From: Rufibacter radiotolerans
Lineage (GTDB): Bacteria > Bacteroidota > Bacteroidia > Cytophagales > Hymenobacteraceae
DNA length: 64,000 bases
Reading direction: 5' to 3'
NCBI RefSeq assembly: GCF_001078055.1
Contig: NZ_CP010777.1
Span: 1,882,408-1,946,407 of the forward strand
The translations under genes were made by a program, and so were the position numbers. This document shows positions 33,846 to 41,974 of this stretch, one piece after another. Each line of letters starts with the position of its first letter. Positions within the stretch are counted from its first letter, which is position 1. The notes under the pieces are model-generated. The model saw only the letters and a list, made by a program, of their open reading frames with translations. It ran no database searches and was not told where the DNA came from.

Positions 33846-35047
33846 GCCCGTTCAATAATGGCGGCATACCCCTGCCCCACGCCTACGCACATGGTCACAA
33901 GCGCATACCGTTTGTTTTGTCTGTGTAGCTCAAGAGCCGCGGCGTTCAAGATTCTGGCCCCGCTCATGCCCAGTGGGTGCCCTAACGCGATAGCACCGCC
34001 ATTGGGGTTTACGCGGGAATCCTGATCGTCTACTTTAAGACCTCTGAGACAGGCCAGCACCTGAGAGGCGAAGGCCTCGTTGATTTCAATCAGGTCTATG
34101 TCTTTCATGGTGAGACCGGCGCGTTGGAGGGCCATCTCAGTGGCCGGCACAGGCCCGAAGCCCATGTACCTGGGTTCTACCCCGGCAGCACCCATAGAGA
34201 CAAAGCGGGCTTTAGGCGTTAAGTTATAATTTTTTAAGGCGTCTTCCGAAGCAAACAACAAGGCAGCAGCCCCATCATTCAACCCGGAGGCATTGCCTGC
34301 CGTCACGGTGCCTTCTTTATGAAATGCGGGTCTCAGTTTGGCCAGCACTTCCAGCGTGGTGGATGGTTTGATAAACTCGTCCTGCGCGAAAATTGTAGGC
34401 TCCCCTTTCTTCTGCGGAATAGAAACCGAGACAATTTCCTCCGCAAATCTTCCCGCTTCCTGTGCTTTAGTGGCTTTTTGCTGGGACCAAAGTGCAAAGG
34501 CGTCCTGGTCTTCACGGGTAATTCCCTCGCGGCGAGCCAGGTTCTCGGCGGTCTCGCCCATGCCATCCACCCCAAAGGCTTCTTTGATTCTTGGATTGAT
34601 GAAGCGCCAACCAAAGCTGGAATCGAACATCTGGGCATCGCGGCCAAAAGGAGTGCTGGTTTTGGAGATTACCCAAGGTCCCCGGGTCATGTTCTCTAAT
34701 CCGCCAGCCACAAACAGTTCCCCGTCCCCGCACTGAATGGCCCGGGCTGCCGCCACTGAGGCCGACAACCCAGAGGCGCAAAGGCGGTTCACGGTCTCTC
34801 CAGGTACTGAGAAAGGCAAGCCTGCCAAAAGCAGCGACATGCGGGCCACGTTGCGGTTATCTTCGCCGGCCTGGTTGGCGCAGCCTATGATCACATCGGC
34901 AATCGCCGTAGGGTCTGCCGTGGGGTTGCGCTTCATGAGTTCCTGGATGACCAGGGCGCCCAGGTCGTCTGGTCTCACCGTGGCCAGTGCACCCCCAAAA
35001 TTCCCGATGGGCGTCCGGATGCCGTCCACTAAATATGCTTGCTTCAT
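33842..35047 (-). CDS. paaJ: Thiolase, 3-oxoadipyl-CoA/3-oxo-5,6-dehydrosuberyl-CoA thiolase
   Basis: 401 residues from ATG 35045-35047 (MKQAYLVDGIRTPIGNFGGA). Catalytic residues are visible: nucleophile Cys in NRLCASGLSA, His in NGGAIALGHPLGMSGAR, and the second Cys in MCVGVGQG. The gene order fits PaaJ (E. coli) / PcaF-type thiolase, which cleaves 3-oxoadipyl-CoA to succinyl-CoA and acetyl-CoA. A reading 68 codons longer runs into the palindromic element and was rejected. It couples to paaY by an ATGA overlap. Confidence 0.93.
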   Translation of the reverse strand: MKQAYLVDGIRTPIGNFGGALATVRPDDLGALVIQELMKRNPTADPTAIADVIIGCANQAGEDNRNVARMSLLLAGLPFSVPGETVNRLCASGLSASVAAARAIQCGDGELFVAGGLENMTRGPWVISKTSTPFGRDAQMFDSSFGWRFINPRIKEAFGVDGMGETAENLARREGITREDQDAFALWSQQKATKAQEAGRFAEEIVSVSIPQKKGEPTIFAQDEFIKPSTTLEVLAKLRPAFHKEGTVTAGNASGLNDGAAALLFASEDALKNYNLTPKARFVSMGAAGVEPRYMGFGPVPATEMALQRAGLTMKDIDLIEINEAFASQVLACLRGLKVDDQDSRVNPNGGAIALGHPLGMSGARILNAAALELHRQNKRYALVTMCVGVGQGYAAIIERA

Positions 35048-35074
35048 GTTGGTTGGTTTCTTTTGTGGTTTACG

Positions 35075-35112
35075 CGTTTTAGGGCCATTTTCCAAAAAAC
35101 AGGCCAAAAACG
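35075..35112. repeat. Palindromic intergenic element, copy 10
   Basis: CGTTTTAGGGCC and GGCCAAAAACG form the stem. It lies 11 nt after the paaH stop and before the thiolase start. Confidence 0.87.
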
Positions 35113-35123
35113 GGTAAGTATAC

Positions 35124-36281
35124 CTATTGGAAGAACTGCCTCTTTTCCCGCACCATCTGCCGAAGAAGTACACTGGCCCGGTACCGGTCTTCATGGTACT
35201 CCTGGTACAGGTGGTCCAGAGTTTCAAGTATTTTTTCCAGGCCCAGTTCATCGGCCCAGGCCAAAAGGCCTTTGGGGTAGTTCACGCCTTTGGTCATGGC
35301 CAACTCCAGGTCTTCTTTTGAGGCCACTTTCAGGTACAAGGCGTCTATGGCCTCATTGATGAGCATGGCCAGTATGCGGTGCAGCACCTGGGTTCCCAAG
35401 GCTTCGTCTTGGGTTGGTTCTGACTGAGTGGCGCCTTCGCGGTAATCATAGAAGCCACGTCCCGATTTTTTGCCGTAATACCCTGCCTCAAACAGGCGCT
35501 TTTGGGTAAAGGACGGTTTGTAGCGGGGATCATAGAAGAAAGAGGCGAAGACTGATTCGGTGACGCGGTAGTTAACGTCATGGCCAATAAAGTCCATGAG
35601 CGTAAAAGGCCCCATCTTAAAGCCGCCTAAGTTGGTCATGGCCCAGTCAATGGTGGCCATTTCAGCGATGCCTTCTTCCAGAATCCGGAGGGCCTCACCG
35701 TAAAACGGACGAGCGACCCGGTTCACGATAAAGCCGGGCGTGTCTTTCACGATCACCGGCATTTTACCCCAGGACTGCACCTGTTGTTTCATCTCTTCGG
35801 CCAGGCCCTCACGGGTTTGTACCGCCGGAATGATCTCCACCAGGGGCATGACCGGGGCCGGGTTAAAAAAATGGATACCGATGAAGCGCTCAGGCTTTTC
35901 ACAGGCCGCGGCAATGGAGGCAATGGAGAGCGAAGAGGTATTAGAGGCCAGGATACAGTACTCTGGCACAATCATTTCCACCTCTCTGAACAAGTTTTGC
36001 TTTACCTCCAAATCTTCCACCACGGCTTCTAACACTAAGTCACAGCTCCCGAAATCCTGATAGGCTTCGGTGAAGTTCAGGCGGTCCAGTATCTCTGCGG
36101 CGTCTATCTCAGAGAGCTTCCCTTTTTTAGAAAGTTTGCCCAAGGTGTCTTTGATATTCTGAGCCGCGCGTTCCAGCGCCTTGGCGTTTTTGTCCAGCAG
36201 GTGCACCTTGTGGCCCGCCGTGGCCAGGACCTGGGCAATGCCCGTGCCCATGGCCCCACTTCCTATAATGCCTACTATCAT
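35124..36281 (-). CDS. paaH: 3-hydroxyacyl-CoA dehydrogenase
   Basis: 385 residues. The NAD-binding Rossmann motif is GSGAMGTGIAQVLATAGHKV near the N-terminus. The catalytic His region is FFNPAPVMPLVEIIPAVQT, and the 3HCDH C-terminal domains include KDTPGFIVNRVARPFYGEAL and a second, shorter copy near the end. It oxidises 3-hydroxyadipyl-CoA in the lower paa pathway. Its ATG overlaps the paaG stop (36278-36281), so it is translationally coupled. Length is between the 280-residue short form and the two-copy long form, as in other PaaH proteins. Confidence 0.92.
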   Translation of the reverse strand: MIVGIIGSGAMGTGIAQVLATAGHKVHLLDKNAKALERAAQNIKDTLGKLSKKGKLSEIDAAEILDRLNFTEAYQDFGSCDLVLEAVVEDLEVKQNLFREVEMIVPEYCILASNTSSLSIASIAAACEKPERFIGIHFFNPAPVMPLVEIIPAVQTREGLAEEMKQQVQSWGKMPVIVKDTPGFIVNRVARPFYGEALRILEEGIAEMATIDWAMTNLGGFKMGPFTLMDFIGHDVNYRVTESVFASFFYDPRYKPSFTQKRLFEAGYYGKKSGRGFYDYREGATQSEPTQDEALGTQVLHRILAMLINEAIDALYLKVASKEDLELAMTKGVNYPKGLLAWADELGLEKILETLDHLYQEYHEDRYRASVLLRQMVREKRQFFQ

Positions 36282-37063
36282 TGCCCGGTAAAATTAGGTT
36301 GTCGCTTCTGAATAAAGGCCTCTACCCCTTCCTTGAAGTCCAAGGTCTGGCCCGCCTGTTGCTGGTAGGCTGCTTCATGCTTAAGTTGCTCTTCTAAGGA
36401 ATGCTGAAAGGTTTTGTTGAGGAGTTGCTTGGTATAGGCTAAGCCTTTGGTGGGCATCTGGGCCATTTTCTGCGCCAGGGCCTGTACCTCTGCGGCAAAA
36501 GATTCTTCGGGGAAAGTCTTGTAAATCATGCCCATTTCTACTGCCTCGCGGGCAGTCACCTTGTCACCGGTCATCATCAATGCCGAGGCCCGCTGCATTC
36601 CCACCAGACGGGGAAGGAAAAACGTGCCGGCACTGTCTGGGATCAAGCCAATTTTACTAAAAGCCTGAATAAACGAAGCCGATTCCTTGGCCACCACAAT
36701 ATCACAGGCAAGGGCCAGGTTTGCCCCTGCTCCGGCGGCTACTCCATTCACAGCGGCTATCACGGGCTTGTTCAACTGCCGAAGCAGTAAAATAATAGGG
36801 TTATACTGCTGCACCACAATCTCAGAGATCTCCAGGCTTTCGGGGCCGGTGGCCTCAGCCAGGTCTTGGCCGGCGCAGAAGGCCTTGCCTTCACCGGTCA
36901 GAACCACGGCCCGCACCGTGTCATTGTTGGCGCAGGTGCGAAGGTGCTGCTGCAAGGCCAGTGCCATTTCGCGGTTAAAGCTGTTATATACGGTGGGCCG
37001 GTTTAAGGTAATGGTGGCTACGCCGTTTTCAAGGGAATAAGTGATGTAGGTACTTTCGGTCAT
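36278..37063 (-). CDS. paaG: Enoyl-CoA hydratase-related 2-(1,2-epoxy)phenylacetyl-CoA isomerase
   Basis: 261 residues from ATG 37061-37063. The crotonase fold has CAGQDLAEA (oxyanion hole) and the PaaG-typical SKIGLIPDSAGTFFLPRLVG. PaaG isomerises the ring epoxide of phenylacetyl-CoA to the oxepin. The longer start (37093) would overlap paaD by 26 nt; the chosen one starts 4 nt after the paaD stop. Next to paaH with a 4-nt overlap. Confidence 0.88.
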   Translation of the reverse strand: MTESTYITYSLENGVATITLNRPTVYNSFNREMALALQQHLRTCANNDTVRAVVLTGEGKAFCAGQDLAEATGPESLEISEIVVQQYNPIILLLRQLNKPVIAAVNGVAAGAGANLALACDIVVAKESASFIQAFSKIGLIPDSAGTFFLPRLVGMQRASALMMTGDKVTAREAVEMGMIYKTFPEESFAAEVQALAQKMAQMPTKGLAYTKQLLNKTFQHSLEEQLKHEAAYQQQAGQTLDFKEGVEAFIQKRQPNFTGQ

Positions 37064-37067
37064 AGTT

Positions 37068-37595
37068 TTATTTGAGGCACTTGAAATAGTCAAACGGTTC
37101 CAGGCAATCCAGGCACTGGTAATGGGCCTTGCAGGAAGTGGAACTGAATTGGCTGATTAGTTTCGTGTTTTCAGATTTACAAAGCGGGCACCGCACCACG
37201 GTGTCTCTCCCGAACAGCGCATGGATGTCGCCATTAGGTTCTACCGGCGGCGCAATGCCATAATCCTCCAGCTTTTGCTTTCCTTCAGGGGTAAGCCAAT
37301 CCGTAGTCCAGGCGGGGCTGAGCTGCAGGTCCACCTTTACGTCTTTGTACCCTTCAGAGAGCAGTTTTATTTTAATATCAGTGGCAATGGTATTCATGGC
37401 CGGGCACCCCGAATACGTGGGTGTAATGGTCACTACTACTTTGCCATCTTCCTGCACTTGCACCTTGCGCAGCACTCCCAGGTCCAAAATGCTTAGCACC
37501 GGGATCTCCGGGTCCGTGACCTCCTCCAGCAGTTTCCATATTTTCTCTTCAGGGGTCACTTTAGTTGGTATCAAGTAGCTGGTATCAGGTAGCAA
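37068..37595 (-). CDS. paaD: Phenylacetyl-CoA epoxidase maturation protein PaaD
   Basis: About 163-175 residues. An MIP18/DUF59-type N-terminal part (LLEEVTDPEIPVLSILDLGV) is followed by a C-terminal Cys-rich zinc or Fe-S ribbon with C-x2-C pairs (CPLCKSENTK and CLDCLEP). PaaD is needed for the active PaaABCE complex, probably in metal-cluster assembly. The start is uncertain: a TTG at 37595 is the longest, but GTG at 37559 begins MTPEEKIWKLLEEV, the usual family start. The 5' part carries a short direct repeat, which favours 37559. Confidence 0.88.
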   Translation of the reverse strand: MLPDTSYLIPTKVTPEEKIWKLLEEVTDPEIPVLSILDLGVLRKVQVQEDGKVVVTITPTYSGCPAMNTIATDIKIKLLSEGYKDVKVDLQLSPAWTTDWLTPEGKQKLEDYGIAPPVEPNGDIHALFGRDTVVRCPLCKSENTKLISQFSSTSCKAHYQCLDCLEPFDYFKCLK

Positions 37596-37615
37596 GAAAA
37601 AATTGTAAGATGCTT

Positions 37616-37659
37616 TTCCGTTTTGAGCCTGTTTTACTTAAAACAGGCTCAAAACGGAA
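37616..37659. repeat. Palindromic intergenic element, copy 11
   Basis: TTCCGTTTTGAGCCTGTTTT and AAAACAGGCTCAAAACGGAA pair perfectly around ACTT. It lies 4 nt after the paaC stop, inside the paaABCDE series. Confidence 0.93.
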
Positions 37660-37663
37660 TTCC

Positions 37664-38473
37664 CTACCACTCCAGGCCTGGATAGGACCGTTGCAGGTAT
37701 TGCAATTCGGTTAAGATGTAGCCCAAGTGCTCTGAATGCCGGCCGGTTTTGCCGCCTTTCTGCATGAACACATTTTGGGGCACCTCCAGGGTAGCCTCCG
37801 CGAACACTTTGGCCACGTGGGCGTCCCACTGTTCCTTTAAGCCAGCGTAGTCCGGAAGGATGCCCTGCTGCGCCAGTTGCTTTTCCGTGTCCGTCATCAT
37901 GAAAAGCTCTCCCGAGTACATCCAGAGGTTGTCTATGGCTTTCTGAATGCGGCTTTTGCTTTCGGGGGTACCGTCGCCTAATCTAATTACCCATTCTGAA
38001 CTCCATTTTAGGTGATAGCTGGCTTCTTTAAAAGATTTGGCTGCAATGCCAGCCAAGCCTTTGTCTGAGGTATTTTGCAACTGCTGCAGCAACTGAAAAT
38101 GGAAGCCGTCAAAAAGGAATTGCCGCAGTACCGTATCTGCGAAGTCTCCGTTGGGTTGCTCTACCAGCAGCGGGTTCTTGTACTCTACGGCATCACGAAG
38201 GTAGGCCAGGTCATCTTCGGTGTGGCCCTTGCCTTCCAGTTCAGCGGCGTATTGAAACAAGCTTCGGGTTTCGCCAATCAAATCCAGGGCAATGTTGGCC
38301 ATGGCCAGGTCCTGCTCTAAAATAGGTCCGTGGCCGCACCACTCTGATAGCCGATGCCCTAAGATCAGACTAGTATCGGCTAACTGAAGCGTATAATCCA
38401 ACAGCAGCGCCCGAAGCTCTGGGGAATACTCCTGCACGCCTTGGGTGGGTTTATTCTGTAAGTCCATGGGCAT
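37664..38473 (-). CDS. paaC: Phenylacetyl-CoA epoxidase subunit PaaC
   Basis: 269 residues, the normal PaaC length. It is a ferritin-like helical subunit that pairs with PaaA (LLDYTLQLADTSLILGHRLS, then WCGHGPILEQDLAMANIALD). PaaC lacks the catalytic diiron site and is structural for the oxygenase. Its start overlaps the paaB stop by one base. A second Met two codons in is an alternative. Confidence 0.94.
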   Translation of the reverse strand: MPMDLQNKPTQGVQEYSPELRALLLDYTLQLADTSLILGHRLSEWCGHGPILEQDLAMANIALDLIGETRSLFQYAAELEGKGHTEDDLAYLRDAVEYKNPLLVEQPNGDFADTVLRQFLFDGFHFQLLQQLQNTSDKGLAGIAAKSFKEASYHLKWSSEWVIRLGDGTPESKSRIQKAIDNLWMYSGELFMMTDTEKQLAQQGILPDYAGLKEQWDAHVAKVFAEATLEVPQNVFMQKGGKTGRHSEHLGYILTELQYLQRSYPGLEW

Positions 38474-38760
38474 TACATGTTTTTTATTTCGGGAGGCACT
38501 TCATAGAAGGTAGGGTGACGGTAGACCTTGTCATTGGCAGGGTCAAAGAAGGAGGCCGCCTCGTCTGGGTTGGACGCGTGCACGTTCTTTGATTCCACCA
38601 CCCAAATGCTCACCCCTTCCATGCGGCGGGTATACACGTCGCGGGCGTTCTGGATCGCCATTTCGGCATCGGCGGCGTGCAAGCTGCCTACGTGTTTATG
38701 GTCTAGGCCTTGCTTACTTCTGATGAAAACTTCCCAGAGGGGCCATTCTTTCTGTTGCAT
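38473..38760 (-). CDS. paaB: Phenylacetyl-CoA epoxidase subunit PaaB
   Basis: 95 residues, the usual size. The start (MQQKEWPLWEVFIRSKQGLD) and the HVGSLHAADAEMAIQNARDV stretch are PaaB signatures. PaaB bridges the PaaAC pairs and the reductase PaaE. It sits between paaA and paaC in the conserved order. Confidence 0.95.
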   Translation of the reverse strand: MQQKEWPLWEVFIRSKQGLDHKHVGSLHAADAEMAIQNARDVYTRRMEGVSIWVVESKNVHASNPDEAASFFDPANDKVYRHPTFYEVPPEIKNM

Positions 38761-38807
38761 GTTCTATTGAATGAATGAGTGGTTGAGAGATGGAGAGAAT
38801 GAAAGGG

Positions 38808-39767
38808 TTAGGCGACTTGTTTTTCGGCTTCGCGGCGGGCGCGTTTCTCGGCGTGGGCCATAGCGGCCTCGCGTACCCAGGCACCTTCTTCGTGGGCTTT
38901 CACGCGGGTGTTTATGCGGTCTTTGTTGCAGGGTCCGTTGCCTTTAACCACGTTCCAGAACTCTTCCCAATCTACATCACCGTAATCGTAGCCGTTTTTA
39001 ACTTCATTCCATTTCAGGTCTTTGTCGGGTACGGTCAACCCTAGAAACTCAGCCTGTGGCACCATCATGTCCACGAACCGCTGGCGCAGCTCATCATTGG
39101 TAAAGCGCTTGATTTTCCAGCGCATAGACTGCTCGGTGTTAGGTGATTCTTCATCCTTGGGCCCAAACATCATTAGCGTTGGCCACCACCACCGGTTAAA
39201 GGCTTCCTGGGCCATTTTCTTTTGGGCCGGTGCCCCGTTGCACAGGGTCATCATGATCTCAAATCCCTGACGCTGGTGGAAGCTTTCTTCCTTGCACACC
39301 CGCACCATGGCCCGGGCGTATGGTCCGTAAGAAGTCCTGATCAAAGGCACCTGGTTCATTATGGCGGCACCGTCCACTAACCAGCCAATGGCTCCAATAT
39401 CGGCCCAGGATAAGGTAGGATAGTTGAAAATGCTGGAATATTTGGCTTTGCCCGAATGCAGGTCATTGATCATCTGGTCACGGGACGTGCCCAGGGTTTC
39501 GGCGGCGCTGTATAGGTACAAGCCATGGCCCGCCTCGTCCTGCACCTTAGAGAGTAGAATGGCTTTGCGCTTAAGTGAAGGGGCGCGGGTGATCCAGTTG
39601 CCTTCGGGCAGCATGCCTACAATCTCTGAGTGGGCGTGCTGCGAGATCTGGCGCACCAGGGTTTTACGGTACTGGTCCGGCATCCAGTCTTTGGGTTCAA
39701 TGCGGATTTCGTTCGCGATCTTCTCCTCAAACAGCTCTTCCAGTGATTTATCTATGATCGTTTCCAT
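38808..39767 (-). CDS. paaA: Phenylacetyl-CoA epoxidase subunit PaaA (diiron oxygenase)
   Basis: 319 residues, the catalytic subunit. Diiron ligand motifs are visible in [13 protein letters not shown] and [13 protein letters not shown], with another Glu in HAHSEIVGM. It inserts one oxygen atom into the aromatic ring of phenylacetyl-CoA. The gene order A-B-C-D is conserved with most paa clusters. A 100-nt gap with a palindromic element separates it from paaE, which lies upstream. Confidence 0.96.
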   Translation of the reverse strand: METIIDKSLEELFEEKIANEIRIEPKDWMPDQYRKTLVRQISQHAHSEIVGMLPEGNWITRAPSLKRKAILLSKVQDEAGHGLYLYSAAETLGTSRDQMINDLHSGKAKYSSIFNYPTLSWADIGAIGWLVDGAAIMNQVPLIRTSYGPYARAMVRVCKEESFHQRQGFEIMMTLCNGAPAQKKMAQEAFNRWWWPTLMMFGPKDEESPNTEQSMRWKIKRFTNDELRQRFVDMMVPQAEFLGLTVPDKDLKWNEVKNGYDYGDVDWEEFWNVVKGNGPCNKDRINTRVKAHEEGAWVREAAMAHAEKRARREAEKQVA

Positions 39768-39820
39768 ACCTTCTTAACAGTTGAATTCTCTCTTACGTTT
39801 AAAAAAGCCTTAGCGGCATT

Positions 39821-39868
39821 AAATCTGTTTTAAGCCCGTTTTCTCAAAAACAGGCCTAAAACAGATTT
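39821..39868. repeat. Palindromic intergenic element, copy 12
   Basis: AAATCTGTTTTAAG and CCTAAAACAGATTT form the outer stem, ending on the first base of the paaE stop codon complement (39868-39870). Confidence 0.9.
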
Positions 39869-40944
39869 TACTGGTCAAAATCTACCACCACCCGCTCGGT
39901 CAACGGACGGGCCTGGCAGGTAAGAATGTAGCCGGCGGCCACTTCCTCGGGTTCCAGGGAATAGTTCACGTCCATCTCTACTTCGCCTTCCAGCACTTTG
40001 GCCCGGCAGGTGCTGCAGACACCGCCTTTGCAGGAATACGGCACGTCGGCACCGGTTTCAGCGGCGGCGTCTAAGATGGTGTTGCCATAATAAGACATCT
40101 CCAGGTTAATGTAATTGCCGTCCAGTCGCACCTGTACTTTGCTGATCTTGTCTTCGGCCCCGGCCGGACGCTCCCGGCGCTCGGTGGCTTTCTGGCCTGC
40201 CTCCCCGGTGGTGAAGAGCTCAAAGTGGATCTTCTCTTTGGGTACTCCTGCTTCCTGCAGCGCTTCCTTCGCCCCGAAGATCATTTCCTCGGGTCCGCAG
40301 ATAAAGCACTCGTCTATCTCTTCAGCTTTAATTATTTTCTGCAGGAACAGCTGGGTTTTCTGCTTATCAATGCGGCCAAACAAAAGGTCGGTGTCGCCGT
40401 GTTCGCGGCTCAAGATATGGTAGAGGCTGAAGCGGTCAAGAAACTTGTTCTTAAGCCCTTCCAGTTCTTCCTTGAACATGATGGAGTTGCGACCCCGGTT
40501 CCCGTACAGCAACAGCACCTGGCTTTTAGGCTCAGACAGTAAGATGGTTTTGATAATGGAAAGGATGGGCGTGATGCCGCTGCCGGCTGCTACCATCACG
40601 TAGCTTTTCTGCTGCTCGCGGTTCAATTGGGTATAGAAACTTCCCATGGGGGGCATCACTTCCAATTCCTCGCCGGGCTGCAGCCCCTCATTAGCGAAGG
40701 AAGAGAACCGCCCCTCCGGCACTTTCTTGATAGCCACTTTCCATTCATTCTCCAAAGGGCTGGAGCAGATGGAATAGGAACGCCGCAGCTCCTCGCCGTT
40801 GTGGTATCGCCGGAACGTTAGATACTGGCCCTGGGTGTAGCGGAAAGTATCTTTCAGTTCTTCCGGCACATCTAAGGTCACGGTCACGCTGTCATGCGTT
40901 TCGCGGTTAATGTTCTTGATCCTTACTTTATGGAATCTGCTCAT
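39868..40944 (-). CDS. paaE: Phenylacetyl-CoA epoxidase reductase subunit PaaE
   Basis: 358 residues. An N-terminal ferredoxin-reductase FAD domain contains RRSYSICSSP (FAD-binding RxYS), followed by an NAD(P)-binding domain (MVAAGSGITPILSIIKTI). A C-terminal plant-type [2Fe-2S] domain has C-x4-C-x2-C in SCKGGVCSTCRAKV plus a further Cys in LTCQARPL. It passes electrons from NADPH to PaaA. It is encoded first, upstream of paaA, rather than last as in E. coli. Confidence 0.95.
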   Translation of the reverse strand: MSRFHKVRIKNINRETHDSVTVTLDVPEELKDTFRYTQGQYLTFRRYHNGEELRRSYSICSSPLENEWKVAIKKVPEGRFSSFANEGLQPGEELEVMPPMGSFYTQLNREQQKSYVMVAAGSGITPILSIIKTILLSEPKSQVLLLYGNRGRNSIMFKEELEGLKNKFLDRFSLYHILSREHGDTDLLFGRIDKQKTQLFLQKIIKAEEIDECFICGPEEMIFGAKEALQEAGVPKEKIHFELFTTGEAGQKATERRERPAGAEDKISKVQVRLDGNYINLEMSYYGNTILDAAAETGADVPYSCKGGVCSTCRAKVLEGEVEMDVNYSLEPEEVAAGYILTCQARPLTERVVVDFDQ

Positions 40945-41037
40945 AATTTTACCTCAACATATCTTTTCAAAAGGAACAGGCAACGGTTGGGTCCTTCTTT
41001 GTTTTGTCTAGCCACTAATTCCGGAAATCGACCCTCT

Positions 41038-41634
41038 CTAGGATTCCATGTTTCCGTTTTTCTCCAGCCCCTGGAAGAGAATGGTAAGGATGGAGTTTTC
41101 CAATTCTTCAATGGAGATACCTCTATCCTGCCGCCACCAAAGTTCTACCCAGCGCACCGCAGATAAGAGCGTGAACAGGGCCACGGAGGTATTCACCTCC
41201 CGCAGTTCCCCGGCCTGCTTTCCTGTCTCAATAAAGGCGGCCAGTTTATTCTCGTATTGCTTTCTAAGGTTCTTAAACTCTTGCAAGGACTCCGGCGAAA
41301 GGTATTTCCAGTCATTGTTGGCCACGGATACCTCCGCTCCCATGGTAGTCATGAGGTGAATATGCAGTTTCACCAGCGCCTTCAGCTTTTGGGTTAAGGT
41401 CAAGTTGGCTTGCTCAATCTCTGCCAGCTGGGTGACGTAGGTATTGGCAATGTCAAAACAAATGGTCTTCAGGATCTCATCTTTGGAGCTGATATAATGG
41501 TACATGGTGGCCGCATCCATGCCTACCTGCTCCGCCAGATCACGCATAGAGGTGCCGCCCACCCCTTTCTTCTTGAAAAGCAGGGCAGCTTCCTTGATGA
41601 TTTCCTCGCGCCGTATGTCCTTTTTCTTCTTCAT
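41038..41634 (-). CDS. TetR/AcrR family regulator, probable PaaR
   Basis: 198 residues. The N-terminal HTH is complete (ALLFKKKGVGGTSMRDLAEQ, then MDAATMYHYISSKDEILKTI), with a helical ligand domain behind it. Its position at the head of the paa series, on the same strand, suggests it represses the cluster and responds to phenylacetyl-CoA, as TetR-type PaaR does in other bacteria; this is inference. An inverted repeat lies upstream of its own promoter. The gap to paaE is 93 nt. Confidence 0.85.
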   Translation of the reverse strand: MKKKKDIRREEIIKEAALLFKKKGVGGTSMRDLAEQVGMDAATMYHYISSKDEILKTICFDIANTYVTQLAEIEQANLTLTQKLKALVKLHIHLMTTMGAEVSVANNDWKYLSPESLQEFKNLRKQYENKLAAFIETGKQAGELREVNTSVALFTLLSAVRWVELWWRQDRGISIEELENSILTILFQGLEKNGNMES

Positions 41635-41734
41635 GGCTTATGCCCGACCTACGCGAACCTCTTTATTCATAAAATGCTCCAAGATCCAGGTTTAACAGGC
41701 AGGTAGAAGGTAAAGTACACTTCTCCTGGTACAC

Positions 41735-41766
41735 CAAGTTTACAGGATTTAAACTAATAAGTCAAA
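41735..41766 (-). promoter_or_regulatory. Promoter of the TetR gene / paa cluster
   Basis: Minus-strand TTTG (41763-41766), 20-nt spacer, TAAACTTG (41735-41742; one mismatch to TAnnTTTG). The leader would be about 95 nt. Confidence 0.6.
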
Positions 41767-41772
41767 TGTTTG

Positions 41773-41797
41773 TTTGAATTTTTGAAGGTTATTCAAA
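41773..41797. promoter_or_regulatory. Inverted repeat, candidate TetR operator
   Basis: TTTGAAT and ATTCAAA are separated by 11 nt. The site sits directly upstream of the -33 box. The symmetry and length resemble TetR-family operators, but the link is by position only. Confidence 0.4.
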
Positions 41798-41896
41798 ATT
41801 TGTGGCTTTACTCCTTCCCTACTTCCTGTACTGCGCGTCTTAATAGTATATAAAGAGGTTCCTTCAAAAACTCCTATTAGTAAGGCTGAATTCTGC

Positions 41897-41931
41897 TTTG
41901 GAAACTTATCCCTTTAAAAGGCTTACCTTTG
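41897..41931 (+). promoter_or_regulatory. Promoter of the DEAD-box helicase gene
   Basis: TTTG (41897-41900) and TACCTTTG (41924-41931) with a 23-nt spacer. The -7 box is exact; the spacer is slightly long. The ATG is 43 nt downstream. Confidence 0.6.
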
Positions 41932-41974
41932 CATGGGGCAAGTCTTTTGCCCTCTATTTGATTTAGTGATTACC

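Noticed and set aside
33842..35251. Thiolase start at 35251 giving a 469-residue protein
   Set aside because: The extra 68 residues run through the palindromic element and into the end of paaH. The normal 401-residue start MKQAYLVDG is at 35047.
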